A DNA stretch of 64,000 nt from Atriophallophorus winterbourni (GCA_013407085.1 JACCGJ010020027.1:1-64000), one strand, 5' to 3'. Shown: positions 58,001 to 60,320, counted from the first letter of the stretch. Made by a program: numbers and translations. The notes: a model not told the origin generated them from the sequence alone.

Positions 58001-58623
58001 TATAGTGTTTGTAAACGCGTACGGCTCTACTCTTGTTAAACTTGGGTGAGAAGCCTGCGCGTTAAGAAACTTAGATTCAATCAACCTGGTTCTAAAATGA
58101 AACTGAACCCATGTCTTTGGCGCTTCATTGTCCTCTGTTCTCTAGCCATGCTATCGATTTTTTCAACCATATTTCATTGCTCTTGCTAAACGGTTTTTCG
58201 ATTCCATTACCAACATGTCAGTTACCTTGTGAATGATATATTCATCCGTTTATTGATATCATTATTCGTTTTCAGCATCAGCCTGTGAGCGTTTCGCCCA
58301 TGATCAAATCCAAACAGGAGGGTTGGGTTGTCATCCTTGGCGATCCGAGTTCAAATATATCACTCGGTGGTGAACTGCTTGCACTTAAACGCGTATCACC
58401 GAACACAGTGGCCAAATCCGATGCGAACGGTAAGGTTCTGACAAATGGGCGTGCAGTGAGCATGCTTTTCCGACTCCCTTACCCCCCGTCAGCGCCGACA
58501 AGCCAAACACAACCGAGGAAACGCCACCACCTGTCCTTGTATATCATGTCGGATACTTATGTGGGATTAGATCAACAAATATTTTTCGACCTGGATGTCA
58601 TCCCACCCACGACAGCTGACTGA
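10964..58623 (+). CDS. ASCC3: ASCC3 homologue, tandem-cassette Ski2-like helicase (33 exons, 2282 aa)
   Basis: Joining 33 exons (10964-11805 through 58276-58623, listed separately) gives 2282 codons and a stop with all phases compatible; human ASCC3 has about 2200 residues. The order is an N-terminal region (1-519), helicase cassette 1 with Walker A APTGAGKT (553-560) and DEVH (666-669), Sec63-like unit 1, then cassette 2 with APTGSGKT (1408-1415) and DEIH (1512-1515), and Sec63-like unit 2 to the C-terminus. Both cassettes keep [15 protein letters not shown] and GRAGRPQ. In animals ASCC3 is the 3'-5' helicase of the ASC-1 complex, unwinding alkylated DNA for ALKBH3 and splitting collided ribosomes; the same role is inferred here. 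All introns are GT-AG and the copy is intact. The closest paralogue, spliceosomal BRR2, is excluded because the residues follow ASCC3 along the whole length. Confidence 0.95.
11806..12342 (+). other. ASCC3 intron 1, no recognisable element
   Basis: AT-rich; I see neither repeat nor coding signal. Confidence 0.6.
12343..12541 (+). CDS. ASCC3: ASCC3 exon 2 (codons 281-347)
   Basis: Acceptor attttttaacag. Residue 281 (Arg) is split across the junction. The end DDQLQNE matches the conserved segment just before the LFELLG motif of animal ASCC3. The donor gtgagc is followed within about 15 bases by a repeat carrying hammerhead-like motifs. Confidence 0.88.
12592..12634 (-). ncRNA. Hammerhead ribozyme-like motif (beta kind), D unit 1
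   Basis: Core CTGATGA, stem II GTGT/GCAT around AAACA, then GAAACTGGTC. The helix III palindrome is imperfect (ACTGGT). Antisense to ASCC3. Confidence 0.6.
12803..12846 (-). ncRNA. Hammerhead ribozyme-like motif (beta kind), D unit 2
   Basis: Core CTGATGA, stem II TGC/GCA around AAACA, then GAAACCGGTC. Helix I pairs CCCTA with TAGGG after one mismatch at the first position. The helix III palindrome ACCGGT is intact. Confidence 0.65.
13240..14122 (+). pseudogene. LINE R (RTE-like) ORF2 C-terminal fragment, degenerate
   Basis: [35 protein letters not shown] and [11 protein letters not shown] match the end of trematode RTE-type endonuclease-reverse transcriptase. It is followed by a decayed [14 protein letters not shown] region and the family end (gacc gaaggagaccaacaacaac). 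Several stops. Confidence 0.7.
14281..14370 (-). repeat. ATCC/ATCT tetramers and a decayed S fragment
   Basis: Short tetranucleotide repeats (14278-14310) run into a sequence like the S element tail end (tatgaaatcacaagcctgg). Confidence 0.45.
14528..14621 (+). CDS. ASCC3: ASCC3 exon 3 (codons 348-378 and part of 379)
   Basis: After acceptor ttttttctgtag it reads [20 protein letters not shown], the counterpart of the ELLGxxGLELIEKLLQNR motif. The donor at 14622 (gtcagg) keeps the frame open into exon 4. An alternative donor at 14627 would hit a stop in the next exon. Confidence 0.75.
14696..14754 (+). CDS. ASCC3: ASCC3 exon 4 (codons 379-398), small
   Basis: A 59-base exon after a 74-base intron, acceptor ctttgcttcag and donor gtatgc. 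It reads [13 protein letters not shown]. Conservation is weak and the call rests on splice signals, phase and frame continuity. Confidence 0.6.
14760..15425 (+). other. ASCC3 intron 4, first part; nothing recognised
   Basis: No repeat or motif found. A 73-codon frame at 15185-15406 has no known similarity and no flanking splice signals in phase. Confidence 0.4.
15428..15653 (-). mobile_element. S element, near full length
   Basis: Runs from tail (gtatgaaagcgcaagcc) to head (gtactgtacaattgcac) with scattered substitutions. Confidence 0.75.
15865..16098 (+). CDS. ASCC3: ASCC3 exon 5 (codons 399-476)
   Basis: Charged helical stretch ([18 protein letters not shown]) followed by SLPHVYDRS, which corresponds to the YPHVYD motif of animal ASCC3. 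The frame has a stop at 15853, so the exon starts after the AG at 15864 or, less likely, after the AG at 15900; both are phase 0. Donor gtaagt. Confidence 0.75.
16345..17060. repeat. Family D and E hammerhead repeat cluster in intron 5
   Basis: 16345-16530 is a minus-strand D unit, 16530-16750 a plus-strand E unit (decayed CTGATGACGACAG), and 16880-17060 a plus-strand D unit. Sequence 16755-16860 (ending cgtcaggtaaacgacga) recurs at 53318-53412 next to another E unit. Confidence 0.65.
16970..17011 (+). ncRNA. Hammerhead ribozyme-like motif (beta), sense in intron 5
   Basis: Core CTGATGA and GAAA intact, stem II GTG/CAC around the loop, helix III ATCGGT, cleavage-site C, and helix I CTCTAC pairing with GTGGGG (some G-U). 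The best-preserved sense-strand copy of the D kind. Confidence 0.65.
17340..17468 (+). CDS. ASCC3: ASCC3 exon 6 (codons 477-519)
   Basis: Reads [20 protein letters not shown], matching the LPEG...YEEVRIP strand that precedes cassette 1. Acceptor attcctcacag, donor gtaagt. Confidence 0.88.
17469..18210 (+). other. ASCC3 intron 6, first part; nothing recognised
   Basis: No repeat from this window and no coding signal found. Confidence 0.4.
18256..18843 (-). repeat. Repeat G, - strand copy
   Basis: Reverse-complement copy of 24842-25378. Frames on this strand read [28 protein letters not shown] and [12 protein letters not shown], but a frameshift breaks the reading. No known domain. Confidence 0.75.
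18993..19372. mobile_element. Two S elements, - then +
   Basis: 18993-19115 is the tail half of a minus-strand copy. 19165-19372 is a diverged plus-strand copy ending CATTCATACATACAC. Confidence 0.65.
19502..19705 (+). CDS. ASCC3: ASCC3 exon 7 (codons 520-587), Walker A of cassette 1
   Basis: Contains the Q-motif-like [17 protein letters not shown] and motif [10 protein letters not shown] (from residue 553). Acceptor ttacttgcag, donor gtcagt. Confidence 0.95.
20184..20324 (+). CDS. ASCC3: ASCC3 exon 8 (codons 588-634), motif Ia
   Basis: Reads [18 protein letters not shown] and [13 protein letters not shown], motifs Ia and Ib of Ski2-like helicases. Acceptor ttattttcag. Confidence 0.94.
20403..20567 (+). 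CDS. ASCC3: ASCC3 exon 9 (codons 635-689), DEVH box
   Basis: Has [14 protein letters not shown] and motif [15 protein letters not shown] (Asp 666). The preceding intron is only 78 bases. Confidence 0.95.
20640..20840 (-). repeat. LINE B 3' UTR fragment
   Basis: Its reverse complement matches 10170-10345 (gaaactacaaaaacaag..., catatttc.ctt...). Ends in TCATCATCG-type repeats. No ORF2 sequence remains. Confidence 0.6.
21188..21400 (-). mobile_element. S element
   Basis: Tail end (aacgcacaagcctgaccc) to head (cacagaagtactgtac); lacks the last ~15 head bases. Confidence 0.7.
21996..22100. repeat. (TA)n microsatellite
   Basis: About 100 bases of nearly pure AT dinucleotides with a few ATC interruptions. 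The open frame over it is only repeat translation. Confidence 0.9.
22190..22700 (+). pseudogene. LINE R 3' fragment
   Basis: Starts at the family segment [13 protein letters not shown], runs through a degenerate C-terminus and ends with gacatcgaccgaaggagacc. Frameshifted throughout. Confidence 0.65.
23049..23297 (+). CDS. ASCC3: ASCC3 exon 10 (codons 690-772), motif III
   Basis: Motif III is in [14 protein letters not shown], followed by [14 protein letters not shown], the strand leading into RecA domain 2. Confidence 0.94.
23393..23440 (-). ncRNA. Hammerhead-like motif (alpha kind)
   Basis: On the - strand: CTGACAA (G8 changed to A), hairpin GCTTCTG-TGT-CAGAAGC, GAAACGTTACC. The core change probably inactivates it. 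Confidence 0.5.
23590..23832 (-). mobile_element. S element, full length
   Basis: Complete from a TATGG-rich tail (ggtatggtatgaaagcac) to the head (gcagatccgtgc). Confidence 0.8.
24120..24331 (-). mobile_element. S element
   Basis: Diverged copy: tcacaagcctgatctagg at the tail end, ctatacagaagcactgg near the head. Confidence 0.7.
24842..25378 (+). repeat. Repeat G, full copy with open reading frame
   Basis: The same ~540-bp sequence as 18256-18843 and partly 37303-37490. This copy has a 152-codon frame (24857-25315) with [17 protein letters not shown] and [17 protein letters not shown] do not recognise the protein. It is GC-richer than the surrounding intron. Function unknown; it may be a retroposed transcript fragment or part of an unknown mobile element. 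Confidence 0.75.
25620..25885 (+). mobile_element. Two truncated S elements in tandem
   Basis: 25620-25770 lacks the head. 25806-25885 keeps only the last ~80 bases and ends at GATTTCATATAT. Confidence 0.65.
25925..26056 (+). CDS. ASCC3: ASCC3 exon 11 (codons 773-816), motif IV
   Basis: Starts [15 protein letters not shown], motif IV of cassette 1. Acceptor cttcgcttcag, donor gttagt. Confidence 0.92.
26313..26570 (+). CDS. ASCC3: ASCC3 exon 12 (codons 817-902), motif V
   Basis: Includes [14 protein letters not shown] and motif [15 protein letters not shown]. Acceptor gtgcattttcag, donor gttagt. Confidence 0.95.
26607..26842 (+). mobile_element. S element, full length
   Basis: Head GCACGGATGTGCAACCGTGC through tail TCATACCATACCATACC; tail repeat here is CCATA. 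Confidence 0.82.
26974..27132 (+). CDS. ASCC3: ASCC3 exon 13 (codons 903-955), motif VI
   Basis: Starts [16 protein letters not shown] with the arginine-finger motif VI and continues as [20 protein letters not shown] into the winged-helix region. Confidence 0.95.
27208..27327 (+). CDS. ASCC3: ASCC3 exon 14 (codons 956-995), winged helix
   Basis: [20 protein letters not shown] and [12 protein letters not shown] are typical of the winged helix after motif VI. The preceding intron is 75 bases. Confidence 0.92.
27793..28024 (+). mobile_element. S element, full length
   Basis: Close to the consensus, with the 9-base inverted repeat GGTAGTGAG/CTCACTACC intact and a CATACATACATA tail. Confidence 0.82.
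28154..28195. repeat. (ATT)n microsatellite
   Basis: Short run of ATT/AAT triplets in intron 14. The rest of 28027-28660 shows nothing recognisable. Confidence 0.7.
28663..28914 (+). CDS. ASCC3: ASCC3 exon 15 (codons 996-1079), Sec63 unit 1 start
   Basis: Reads [20 protein letters not shown] and [15 protein letters not shown], the conserved entry to the Sec63-like unit (TGxxxSTDxGRxAS). Acceptor tgattgtttcag. Confidence 0.92.
29028..29303 (+). CDS. ASCC3: ASCC3 exon 16 (codons 1080-1171), Sec63 unit 1 helices
   Basis: [13 protein letters not shown] and [18 protein letters not shown] are the helical bundle of Sec63 unit 1. The first residues VRDEEGDEL match the KVREEE segment. Confidence 0.92.
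29540..29622 (+). repeat. Decayed S element tail, next to exon 17
   Basis: Fragment (ctgacagtatctcaacc ... gcttgtgttctcataca) ending 12 bases before the exon 17 start, so it overlaps the polypyrimidine/branch region of that intron. Confidence 0.5.
29634..29772 (+). CDS. ASCC3: ASCC3 exon 17 (codons 1172-1217 and part of 1218)
   Basis: [17 protein letters not shown] corresponds to DKRLWGWASPLRQF of animal ASCC3. It ends in phase 1 with donor GG|gtgagt; the split codon 1218 completes to Val with exon 18. Confidence 0.9.
30236..30303 (+). repeat. Family E fragment
   Basis: gcttgaccagaaatcac and tgcacatcgtggttc match the E unit at 53180-53290. No hammerhead core here. Confidence 0.5.
30330..30840 (+). 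pseudogene. LINE R ORF2 C-terminus with C2H2 finger
   Basis: The best-preserved R fragment: a 148-codon frame (30330-30776) reading [35 protein letters not shown] and a terminal C2H2 zinc finger ([20 protein letters not shown]). It ends at the family 3' terminus gaaggaggccaacaacag. 5'-truncated, so no reverse transcriptase remains. Confidence 0.8.
31043..31112 (+). mobile_element. S element, 3' 70 bases only
   Basis: cttgactgtgcggcaac to ttcatacatac. Confidence 0.6.
31221..31312 (+). mobile_element. S element, 3' 90 bases only
   Basis: gaccaacctgactgtatc to gatttcatacg; ends about 60 bases before exon 18. Confidence 0.6.
31371..31627 (+). CDS. ASCC3: ASCC3 exon 18 (codons 1218-1303), FN3-like part of Sec63 unit 1
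   Basis: [20 protein letters not shown] and [20 protein letters not shown] are the immunoglobulin-like strands of Sec63 unit 1. Acceptor atctctcag, donor gtaagt. Confidence 0.93.
31823..31972 (-). mobile_element. S element, head missing
   Basis: Starts ggtatgaaggcacaagcc and stops at gtttcagcatgca. A decayed LINE R 3' end (catcgaccgacgctgg) follows near 32015-32045. Confidence 0.65.
32185..32360 (-). repeat. (GAA)n-tailed repeat, copy 1
   Basis: Begins with GAAGAAGAAGAAGAA, then attgactttattcg and cgaattttcagctg. Shared with 40999 and 56838. Read on the - strand it has AATAAAG just before a (TTC)n tail, like the 3' end of a retroposon. Confidence 0.6.
32574..32781 (+). mobile_element. S element
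   Basis: Head partly lost (gctgcgcagctaacacgg); tail CATACCATACCATA. Confidence 0.75.
33234..33402 (+). CDS. ASCC3: ASCC3 exon 19 (codons 1304-1359 and part of 1360)
   Basis: [20 protein letters not shown] followed by [13 protein letters not shown] closes Sec63 unit 1 and leads into cassette 2. Donor gtatgt. Confidence 0.94.
33570..33870 (-). repeat. PLE-type repeat with alpha hammerhead-like motif
   Basis: Continuous ~300-bp copy. The motif at 33616-33660 on the - strand has CTGACGA but GAAGC in place of GAAAC, so the core is damaged. Confidence 0.6.
34045..34200 (+). repeat. Repeat H, copy 1
   Basis: cctttatcatagtgctgaatt and ggttttataaat blocks recur at 37111-37200. Nature unknown. Confidence 0.5.
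34588..34793 (+). mobile_element. S element
   Basis: Well preserved except the first ~25 head bases; tail CATACATACATA. Confidence 0.78.
35085..35760 (-). pseudogene. Penelope-like reverse transcriptase remnant
   Basis: On the - strand, in order: [38 protein letters not shown] (like the PLE RPIVSxxNSPTYxLAKYL block) and, near 35150-35100, GYVDDTLDI, the catalytic YVDD box. Several frameshifts separate them. PLEs encode a telomerase-like reverse transcriptase plus a GIY-YIG nuclease; the nuclease is not seen here. Confidence 0.65.
35761..36200 (-). other. Unassigned sequence, possibly more of the PLE
   Basis: Lies directly upstream of the PLE remnant on its strand and has small overlapping frames in both directions. 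No convincing similarity. Confidence 0.3.
36527..36700 (+). mobile_element. S element with internal deletions, beside exon 20
   Basis: Head and tail present; the middle is shortened (ctatgactgtgcggc follows aacc directly). Ends about 58 bases before exon 20. Confidence 0.7.
36758..36978 (+). CDS. ASCC3: ASCC3 exon 20 (codons 1360-1433), Walker A of cassette 2
   Basis: [20 protein letters not shown] and [18 protein letters not shown] give the Q motif and motif I (from residue 1408). Unlike BRR2 cassette 2, the Walker A is canonical. Confidence 0.96.
37111..37290 (+). repeat. Repeat H, copy 2
   Basis: Shares cctttatcatagtgctgaatt and ggttttataaat with 34108-34190, then continues with unique sequence. 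Confidence 0.45.
37303..37490 (+). repeat. Repeat G, 5' third only
   Basis: Same start as the full copy (cttttacttttgtgcgac) and the same frame ([16 protein letters not shown]), then breaks off at gagttgccagaaagagg. Confidence 0.7.
37815..37925 (+). repeat. Family D fragment with hammerhead-like motif
   Basis: Motif at 37844-37887: CTGATGA, perfect stem II GTGC/GCAC around AAACA, then GAACCGGTC. One A of the GAAA core is missing. Sense strand in intron 20. Confidence 0.6.
37930..38110 (+). pseudogene. LINE R short fragment
   Basis: gcgagttgggaagaacttg and the basic region before the zinc finger (cagatcacgccgccggcg) match 30545-30690. Confidence 0.65.
38130..38774 (+). other. ASCC3 intron 20, last part; nothing recognised
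   Basis: No repeat shared with the rest of the window. Confidence 0.4.
38775..38860 (+). CDS. ASCC3: ASCC3 exon 21 (codons 1434-1461 and part of 1462)
   Basis: Short exon reading [19 protein letters not shown] with motif Ia. The acceptor ttctcccaag ends in AAG instead of the usual CAG. Phase 2 donor gtaagc. Confidence 0.93.
39592..39818 (+). mobile_element. S element, full length
   Basis: Head GCGCACGGATGTGCAATCG to tail TTTTCATACC. The 9-base internal inverted repeat is damaged. Confidence 0.8.
40017..40209 (+). CDS. ASCC3: ASCC3 exon 22 (codons 1462-1526), DEIH box
   Basis: [31 protein letters not shown] and [17 protein letters not shown], motifs Ib to II of cassette 2 (Asp 1512). Confidence 0.96.
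40681..40872 (-). mobile_element. S element with internal deletion
   Basis: actatgaaatcacaagcc to gcaaagaagtgctgcac; about 30 bases missing in the middle. Confidence 0.7.
40995..41180 (-). repeat. (GAA)n-tailed repeat, copy 2
   Basis: aagaagaaggaaacggc, acacgaattttcagc and aatttcacgacaaag blocks shared with 32185 and 56838. Confidence 0.55.
41670..42147 (-). pseudogene. LINE R ORF2 C-terminus, - strand
   Basis: Frames 42069-41863 ([20 protein letters not shown]) and 41986-41732 end in the C2H2 finger ([20 protein letters not shown]). One frameshift separates them. Confidence 0.75.
42190..42236 (+). ncRNA. Hammerhead-like motif (alpha variant), sense in intron 22
   Basis: CTGATGA, hairpin TTCTG-TGT-CAGAA, then CGAAACC. 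The core is present, but the AACGTT palindrome is lost (AACCTT). Confidence 0.45.
42555..42735 (-). repeat. Decayed S element
   Basis: Only blocks remain: tgctgtcaggctccccagcctagaca, gtagcgtgttctc and tctgtgcaac. Confidence 0.5.
42995..43480 (-). pseudogene. LINE R reverse transcriptase fragment
   Basis: A 161-codon frame with [37 protein letters not shown] and [17 protein letters not shown], the RTE-type palm, catalytic YADD and thumb. This is the upstream part of the same family whose C-terminal fragments are scattered through the introns. No endonuclease present. Confidence 0.85.
43813..44113 (+). CDS. ASCC3: ASCC3 exon 23 (codons 1527-1626 and part of 1627), with extra loop
   Basis: [19 protein letters not shown] is motif III of cassette 2 and [20 protein letters not shown] follows. 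Between them lie about 20 extra residues ([18 protein letters not shown]) absent from the vertebrate protein, with no splice site that would remove them. Acceptor ttgcctgtctag. Confidence 0.93.
44212..44354 (+). CDS. ASCC3: ASCC3 exon 24 (codons 1627-1674), motif IV of cassette 2
   Basis: [20 protein letters not shown] with a following LHMDSEE. The 98-base intron before it is one of the short class. Confidence 0.94.
44680..44850 (-). pseudogene. Ty3/gypsy gag N-terminus remnant
   Basis: Starts [19 protein letters not shown], the glutamine-rich start usual in fluke gypsy gag, then drifts between frames. The remainder of the open frame to 44296 is not recognisable. Confidence 0.45.
44900..45660 (+). 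pseudogene. Ty3/gypsy integrase remnant
   Basis: Reads [15 protein letters not shown] near 44960, then [17 protein letters not shown] and IGQAERFVHTF near 45330-45400 and LTMFRHTPN, the catalytic-core landmarks of gypsy integrase. Stops and frameshifts occur between them. It is head-to-head with the gag remnant. Confidence 0.7.
45806..45962 (-). repeat. Family E unit with beta hammerhead motif
   Basis: Motif at 45843-45884 on the - strand: CTGATGA, stem II GGCA/TGCC around AAC with one C-A mismatch at its base, GAAACCGGTA, helix I CCAT/GTGG. The cleavage-site base would be A. Core intact; antisense to ASCC3. Confidence 0.65.
46465..46602 (+). CDS. ASCC3: ASCC3 exon 25 (codons 1675-1720)
   Basis: [20 protein letters not shown] and [13 protein letters not shown]. 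Acceptor gcaatcattcag, donor gtgtgt. Confidence 0.93.
46678..46798 (+). CDS. ASCC3: ASCC3 exon 26 (codons 1721-1760 and part of 1761), motif V
   Basis: [20 protein letters not shown] and [18 protein letters not shown], as in all ASCC3 and BRR2 cassettes. A 75-base intron precedes it. Confidence 0.95.
46799..47124 (+). other. ASCC3 intron 26, first part; nothing recognised
   Basis: No repeat or motif found. Confidence 0.4.
47125..47310 (-). repeat. Decayed S element
   Basis: Blocks gtatgaaataacaggcc, tattgtcaggtttctcagg and tgtagcgtgtatctt. Confidence 0.5.
47478..47708 (-). mobile_element. S element with small insertion
   Basis: gtacgaattcaaatgcctgatcc to cctcacagaaatcctgc; about 20 extra bases after the CACGTGGGCT block. 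Confidence 0.65.
48017..48275 (+). CDS. ASCC3: ASCC3 exon 27 (codons 1761-1846 and part of 1847), motif VI
   Basis: [40 protein letters not shown] and the winged-helix end [18 protein letters not shown]. Donor gttttt is a weak match, but the phase and the ANPS junction with exon 28 support it. Confidence 0.92.
48687..48731 (-). ncRNA. Hammerhead-like motif (alpha), left end of PLE fragment
   Basis: CTGACGA, hairpin with one mismatch (GCTTCCG/CAGAAGC), GAAACGTTATC; helix I TTGGT pairs with ATCAA. Confidence 0.6.
48989..49270 (+). pseudogene. GIY-YIG endonuclease fragment of a Penelope-like element
   Basis: [20 protein letters not shown] resembles the YIGxTxRxxxxRxxEH part of the domain, followed by a conserved-looking [19 protein letters not shown] (PLE nucleases have SAVAxHxxxxGHxxD). 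The first half of the GIY-YIG motif and the reverse transcriptase are missing. Confidence 0.65.
49541..49586 (+). ncRNA. Hammerhead-like motif (alpha), sense in intron 27
   Basis: CTGACGA, 7-bp hairpin GCTTCTG-TGTT-CAGAAGC, GAAACGTT; helix I TGGT pairs with ATCA. One extra A separates the core from stem II, a departure from the standard hammerhead. Confidence 0.6.
49641..50590 (+). other. ASCC3 intron 27, later part; little recognised
   Basis: AT-rich. TCATCATC-like runs near 50290 and 50530 could be LINE B tails. Confidence 0.35.
50598..50716 (+). mobile_element. S element, 3' half
   Basis: tgtctaggcccgggcaacc to tccataccatcatacc. Confidence 0.7.
50893..51142 (+). CDS. ASCC3: ASCC3 exon 28 (codons 1847-1930), Sec63 unit 2 start
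   Basis: Starts [19 protein letters not shown] and carries [19 protein letters not shown], the Sec63 signature. Acceptor attgtttcaag. Confidence 0.92.
51338..51569 (+). mobile_element. S element, full length
   Basis: Head gcacggatgtgcaatcgtgc to tail TTCATACCATACCATA. Confidence 0.82.
51570..52844 (+). other. ASCC3 intron 28, middle part; no recognised element
   Basis: An 82-codon frame at 52583-52831 ([15 protein letters not shown]) has no known similarity and I do not call it a gene. Confidence 0.35.
52862..52905 (-). ncRNA. Hammerhead-like motif (beta), E unit, antisense
   Basis: CTGACGA core, weakened stem II (CGACAAAAACCCA), GAAACCGGTA, helix I partly kept. Confidence 0.45.
53131..53173 (+). 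ncRNA. Hammerhead-like motif (beta), sense in intron 28
   Basis: CTGATGA, stem II GGC/GCC around AAACA, GAAACAGGTA; helix I CAC pairs with GTG. Core complete; helix III is one base from the palindrome. Confidence 0.6.
53413..54538 (+). other. ASCC3 intron 28, last part; a short S remnant only
   Basis: 54194-54245 resembles a decayed S tail (gtccacgtagcactttacc). Nothing else recognised. Confidence 0.35.
54540..54771 (+). mobile_element. S element, near full length, beside exon 29
   Basis: Close to consensus with intact GAG...CTCACTACC pairing and tail CATACCATACCATACC. It ends about 70 bases before the exon 29 start. Confidence 0.82.
54843..55067 (+). CDS. ASCC3: ASCC3 exon 29 (codons 1931-2005)
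   Basis: [39 protein letters not shown] and [10 protein letters not shown] are nearly invariant helices of Sec63 unit 2. Acceptor tcttgtttccag. Confidence 0.95.
55235..55745 (+). pseudogene. LINE R 3' fragment with inverted segment
   Basis: + strand R sequence (acagcgccgcctaggatggctgggtcgt) is interrupted at about 55293 by a - strand R 3' end (ttgcctccttcggtcgat, zinc-finger region to cgcagcgct, 55425) and resumes as catgtgtacagaatgtaaaatgg to the 3' end. Confidence 0.7.
55746..56230 (+). other. ASCC3 intron 29, middle part; nothing recognised
   Basis: No repeat shared with other parts of the window. Confidence 0.4.
56231..56325 (-). mobile_element. S element, 3' 90 bases
   Basis: gtatgtaagcacaagcctg to gttgcccagg. 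Confidence 0.7.
56553..56710 (+). CDS. ASCC3: ASCC3 exon 30 (codons 2006-2057 and part of 2058)
   Basis: [20 protein letters not shown] then [20 protein letters not shown], the ratchet-helix region of Sec63 unit 2. Phase 2 donor gtaagt. Confidence 0.92.
56838..57010 (-). repeat. (GAA)n-tailed repeat, copy 3
   Basis: gaagaagaagaaattggctttattcat, cgaattttcagcag and the block before tcgactgtcg match copy 1 well. Confidence 0.6.
57364..57490 (+). CDS. ASCC3: ASCC3 exon 31 (codons 2058-2100)
   Basis: [18 protein letters not shown] is the helix-hairpin-helix-like part. Weaker conservation, but phase, acceptor (attaattttcag) and donor (gtatgc) agree. Confidence 0.87.
57564..57764 (+). CDS. ASCC3: ASCC3 exon 32 (codons 2101-2167)
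   Basis: [15 protein letters not shown] and [16 protein letters not shown] are strands of the C-terminal FN3-like domain. A 73-base intron precedes it. Confidence 0.9.
57765..58275 (+). other. ASCC3 intron 32; nothing recognised
   Basis: No repeats or motifs seen. Confidence 0.5.
58276..58623 (+). CDS. ASCC3: ASCC3 exon 33 (codons 2168-2282 and stop)
   Basis: [23 protein letters not shown] and [20 protein letters not shown] match the conserved ASCC3 C-terminus (YxMSDxYxGLDQQ). Stop TGA at 58621-58623. Confidence 0.94.
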   Translation, partial: HQPVSVSPMIKSKQEGWVVILGDPSSNISLGGELLALKRVSPNTVAKSDANGKVLTNGRAVSMLFRLPYPPSAPTSQTQPRKRHHLSLYIMSDTYVGLDQQIFFDLDVIPPTTAD

Positions 58624-59620
58624 CCCGTGTCTTTCATGTTGTTATTTTTGAGGACCACGACGGACGCTATCCCTGGTTATTTTTGCAAGGACATGTTTTA
58701 CATCATTTGAAATTCCTTATGCACTTGTTTCTCTGGTCAAACCGTGATAGCAATTATGCTTCAAGCCAATTTGTGGTAACTGTAGTGGGGATTAGGGCAG
58801 CCAATGTACACAAGGATTGTATACGAATCATCATCGTTAAATACCAGCGACTTGATGTTTTCAATTATGATGCTGGTGTATCTTAGCAATTTGTTTAATT
58901 CATCAATTTTAAAAACGGTTCTACTCGATCAAATCGAAAGGTGGACGTAAAGATATTGCAACGTCCTACCATCTATCGTGTCCAAAGGAACAACGCGATG
59001 CAGTTGCGCACTAGTTGGTTGCACTAGGGGAGTAGCCTTAATATCGCCCTCGGTAGCAGTAATAATGCTAGGTCAAGCAGTGATGAAATGCCGAAATGCA
59101 GCTTAAGTATGAGAAAGAGGTGACAACCCATCGCGATTTTGCATCGAGCATCGGTCCAAGATATTGCTTGCATTTTTGAAACAGTAAGAAATAGAACACA
59201 AGTAACGAGGTATCGAAATTATCATTATTTACAAAATCTGGAAATCACGGTATTTGATAAAGGAAACTGAGGGATTAATCAACCCGTAATAAAAGGAAAA
59301 ATAGAGCACATGAAAACAATTGAATGGTTAACGCAGGAAGTGGAAACAAGAAAGAAACTAAATAGACGTGGTCCCACTAGTCCAGTGGGGGGGGAGTTTA
59401 CACAGACGCGAAACGCAGGAAGCTACGCTTCAGCACCTTGTAGTATTCAGCTGAAAAATAAGAGGAACTATGATAGTTAATCATCCTGATCAGCTAATGA
59501 CCCTTCAATAGTACTATTACTAATACCGACTAAGGTTATGTCGAAAGAGACTACGAAAACCCGTATCAACAATATACTGGACAATATTGTTTGTGACCTT
59601 TCGTTGTACCATATTCATGA
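58624..59620 (+). other. ASCC3 3' UTR candidate and intergenic DNA
   Basis: No coding signal; one AATAAA at 59288. Confidence 0.4.
59288..59293 (+). terminator. Candidate poly(A) signal for ASCC3
   Basis: First AATAAA I find after the stop codon, about 665 bases downstream. No transcript evidence is available. Confidence 0.25.
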
Positions 59621-59700
59621 AAAACAAAGTTTGTAATGAAACGATTAGAGCAGTTTGTTGGTAACGTGTCAGTACGAACCCACATAACCAAAAAAACTAA
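59620..59700 (-). repeat. PLE-type end with hammerhead core deleted
   Basis: acaaagtttgtaatgaaac and ggtaacgt match the flank of the alpha motif, but the sequence then jumps to gtcagtacgaaccc, so the CTGACGA hairpin is gone. Confidence 0.5.
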
Positions 59701-59718
59701 GGAATTATACAGCATGTA

Positions 59719-59892
59719 TGTGTATGAAATCACAAGTCTGATTCGGGGTAAGTGTCGCACAGTGATAGACCACATGTGGGCTAAGATCTGTTAGGTTGTC
59801 CAGACCTGAACAGATATAAGAAATGGGAAATGGCAGTGAGACTCCAGGTCACTATCGATGACACGGTGTTAGCTGCACAAAAGTACCGCACA
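59719..59892 (-). mobile_element. S element, shortened
   Basis: gtatgaaatcacaagtctg to gcacaaaagtaccgc, with about 30 bases lost between the two internal hairpins. Confidence 0.68.
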
Positions 59893-59932
59893 TACGTGTC
59901 CATCTTAAACTCAGCGCCCACCATGGCATGTG

Positions 59933-60155
59933 GTATGGTATGAAAGCACAAGCCTGATCCAGGCAAAGTGCCGCACAGTCAGAGACTGCACGCGGGCTAA
60001 GATACTGTCAGGTTGCCCAGGCTTAGACAGATATGAGGGGGGGATAGAAATGATAGTGAGCTCCAGCGTGTTTCAACATGCAGCTCACTACCGTTAGCCA
60101 ATCAATTTAGCACGATGTTAGCCGCACAGCACAGAAGTGCTGCACGATTGCACAT
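59933..60155 (-). mobile_element. S element, full length with candidate target-site duplication
   Basis: Flanked by CCATGGCATGTG (59921-59932) and CCATGGCACGTG (60156-60167), one mismatch in 12. The right-hand repeat overlaps what may be the element's own head, so it is less certain than the copy at 9546. Confidence 0.8.
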
Positions 60156-60214
60156 CCATGGCACGTGTAGTTCTTAGTCATCTTAAAATTGATCAAGTGA
60201 ATGGAATTTAAATT

Positions 60215-60320
60215 TGATCCTTGTTCGTACTAACACCCTTGGTTTGACGAAGCTTGTGTCAGAAGCGAAACGTTATCAATAAACTGTTTTAACCGACTCA
60301 TCATAAACTTTCAGGTCAGA
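60215..60320 (+). repeat. PLE-type end with alpha hammerhead-like motif
   Basis: Motif at 60237-60280: TTGACGA (C3 changed), shortened hairpin GCTTG-TGT-CAGAAGC, GAAACGTTATC. It continues to the flank cttaatgg-like ataaactttc as at 49620. Probably inactive. Confidence 0.55.
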
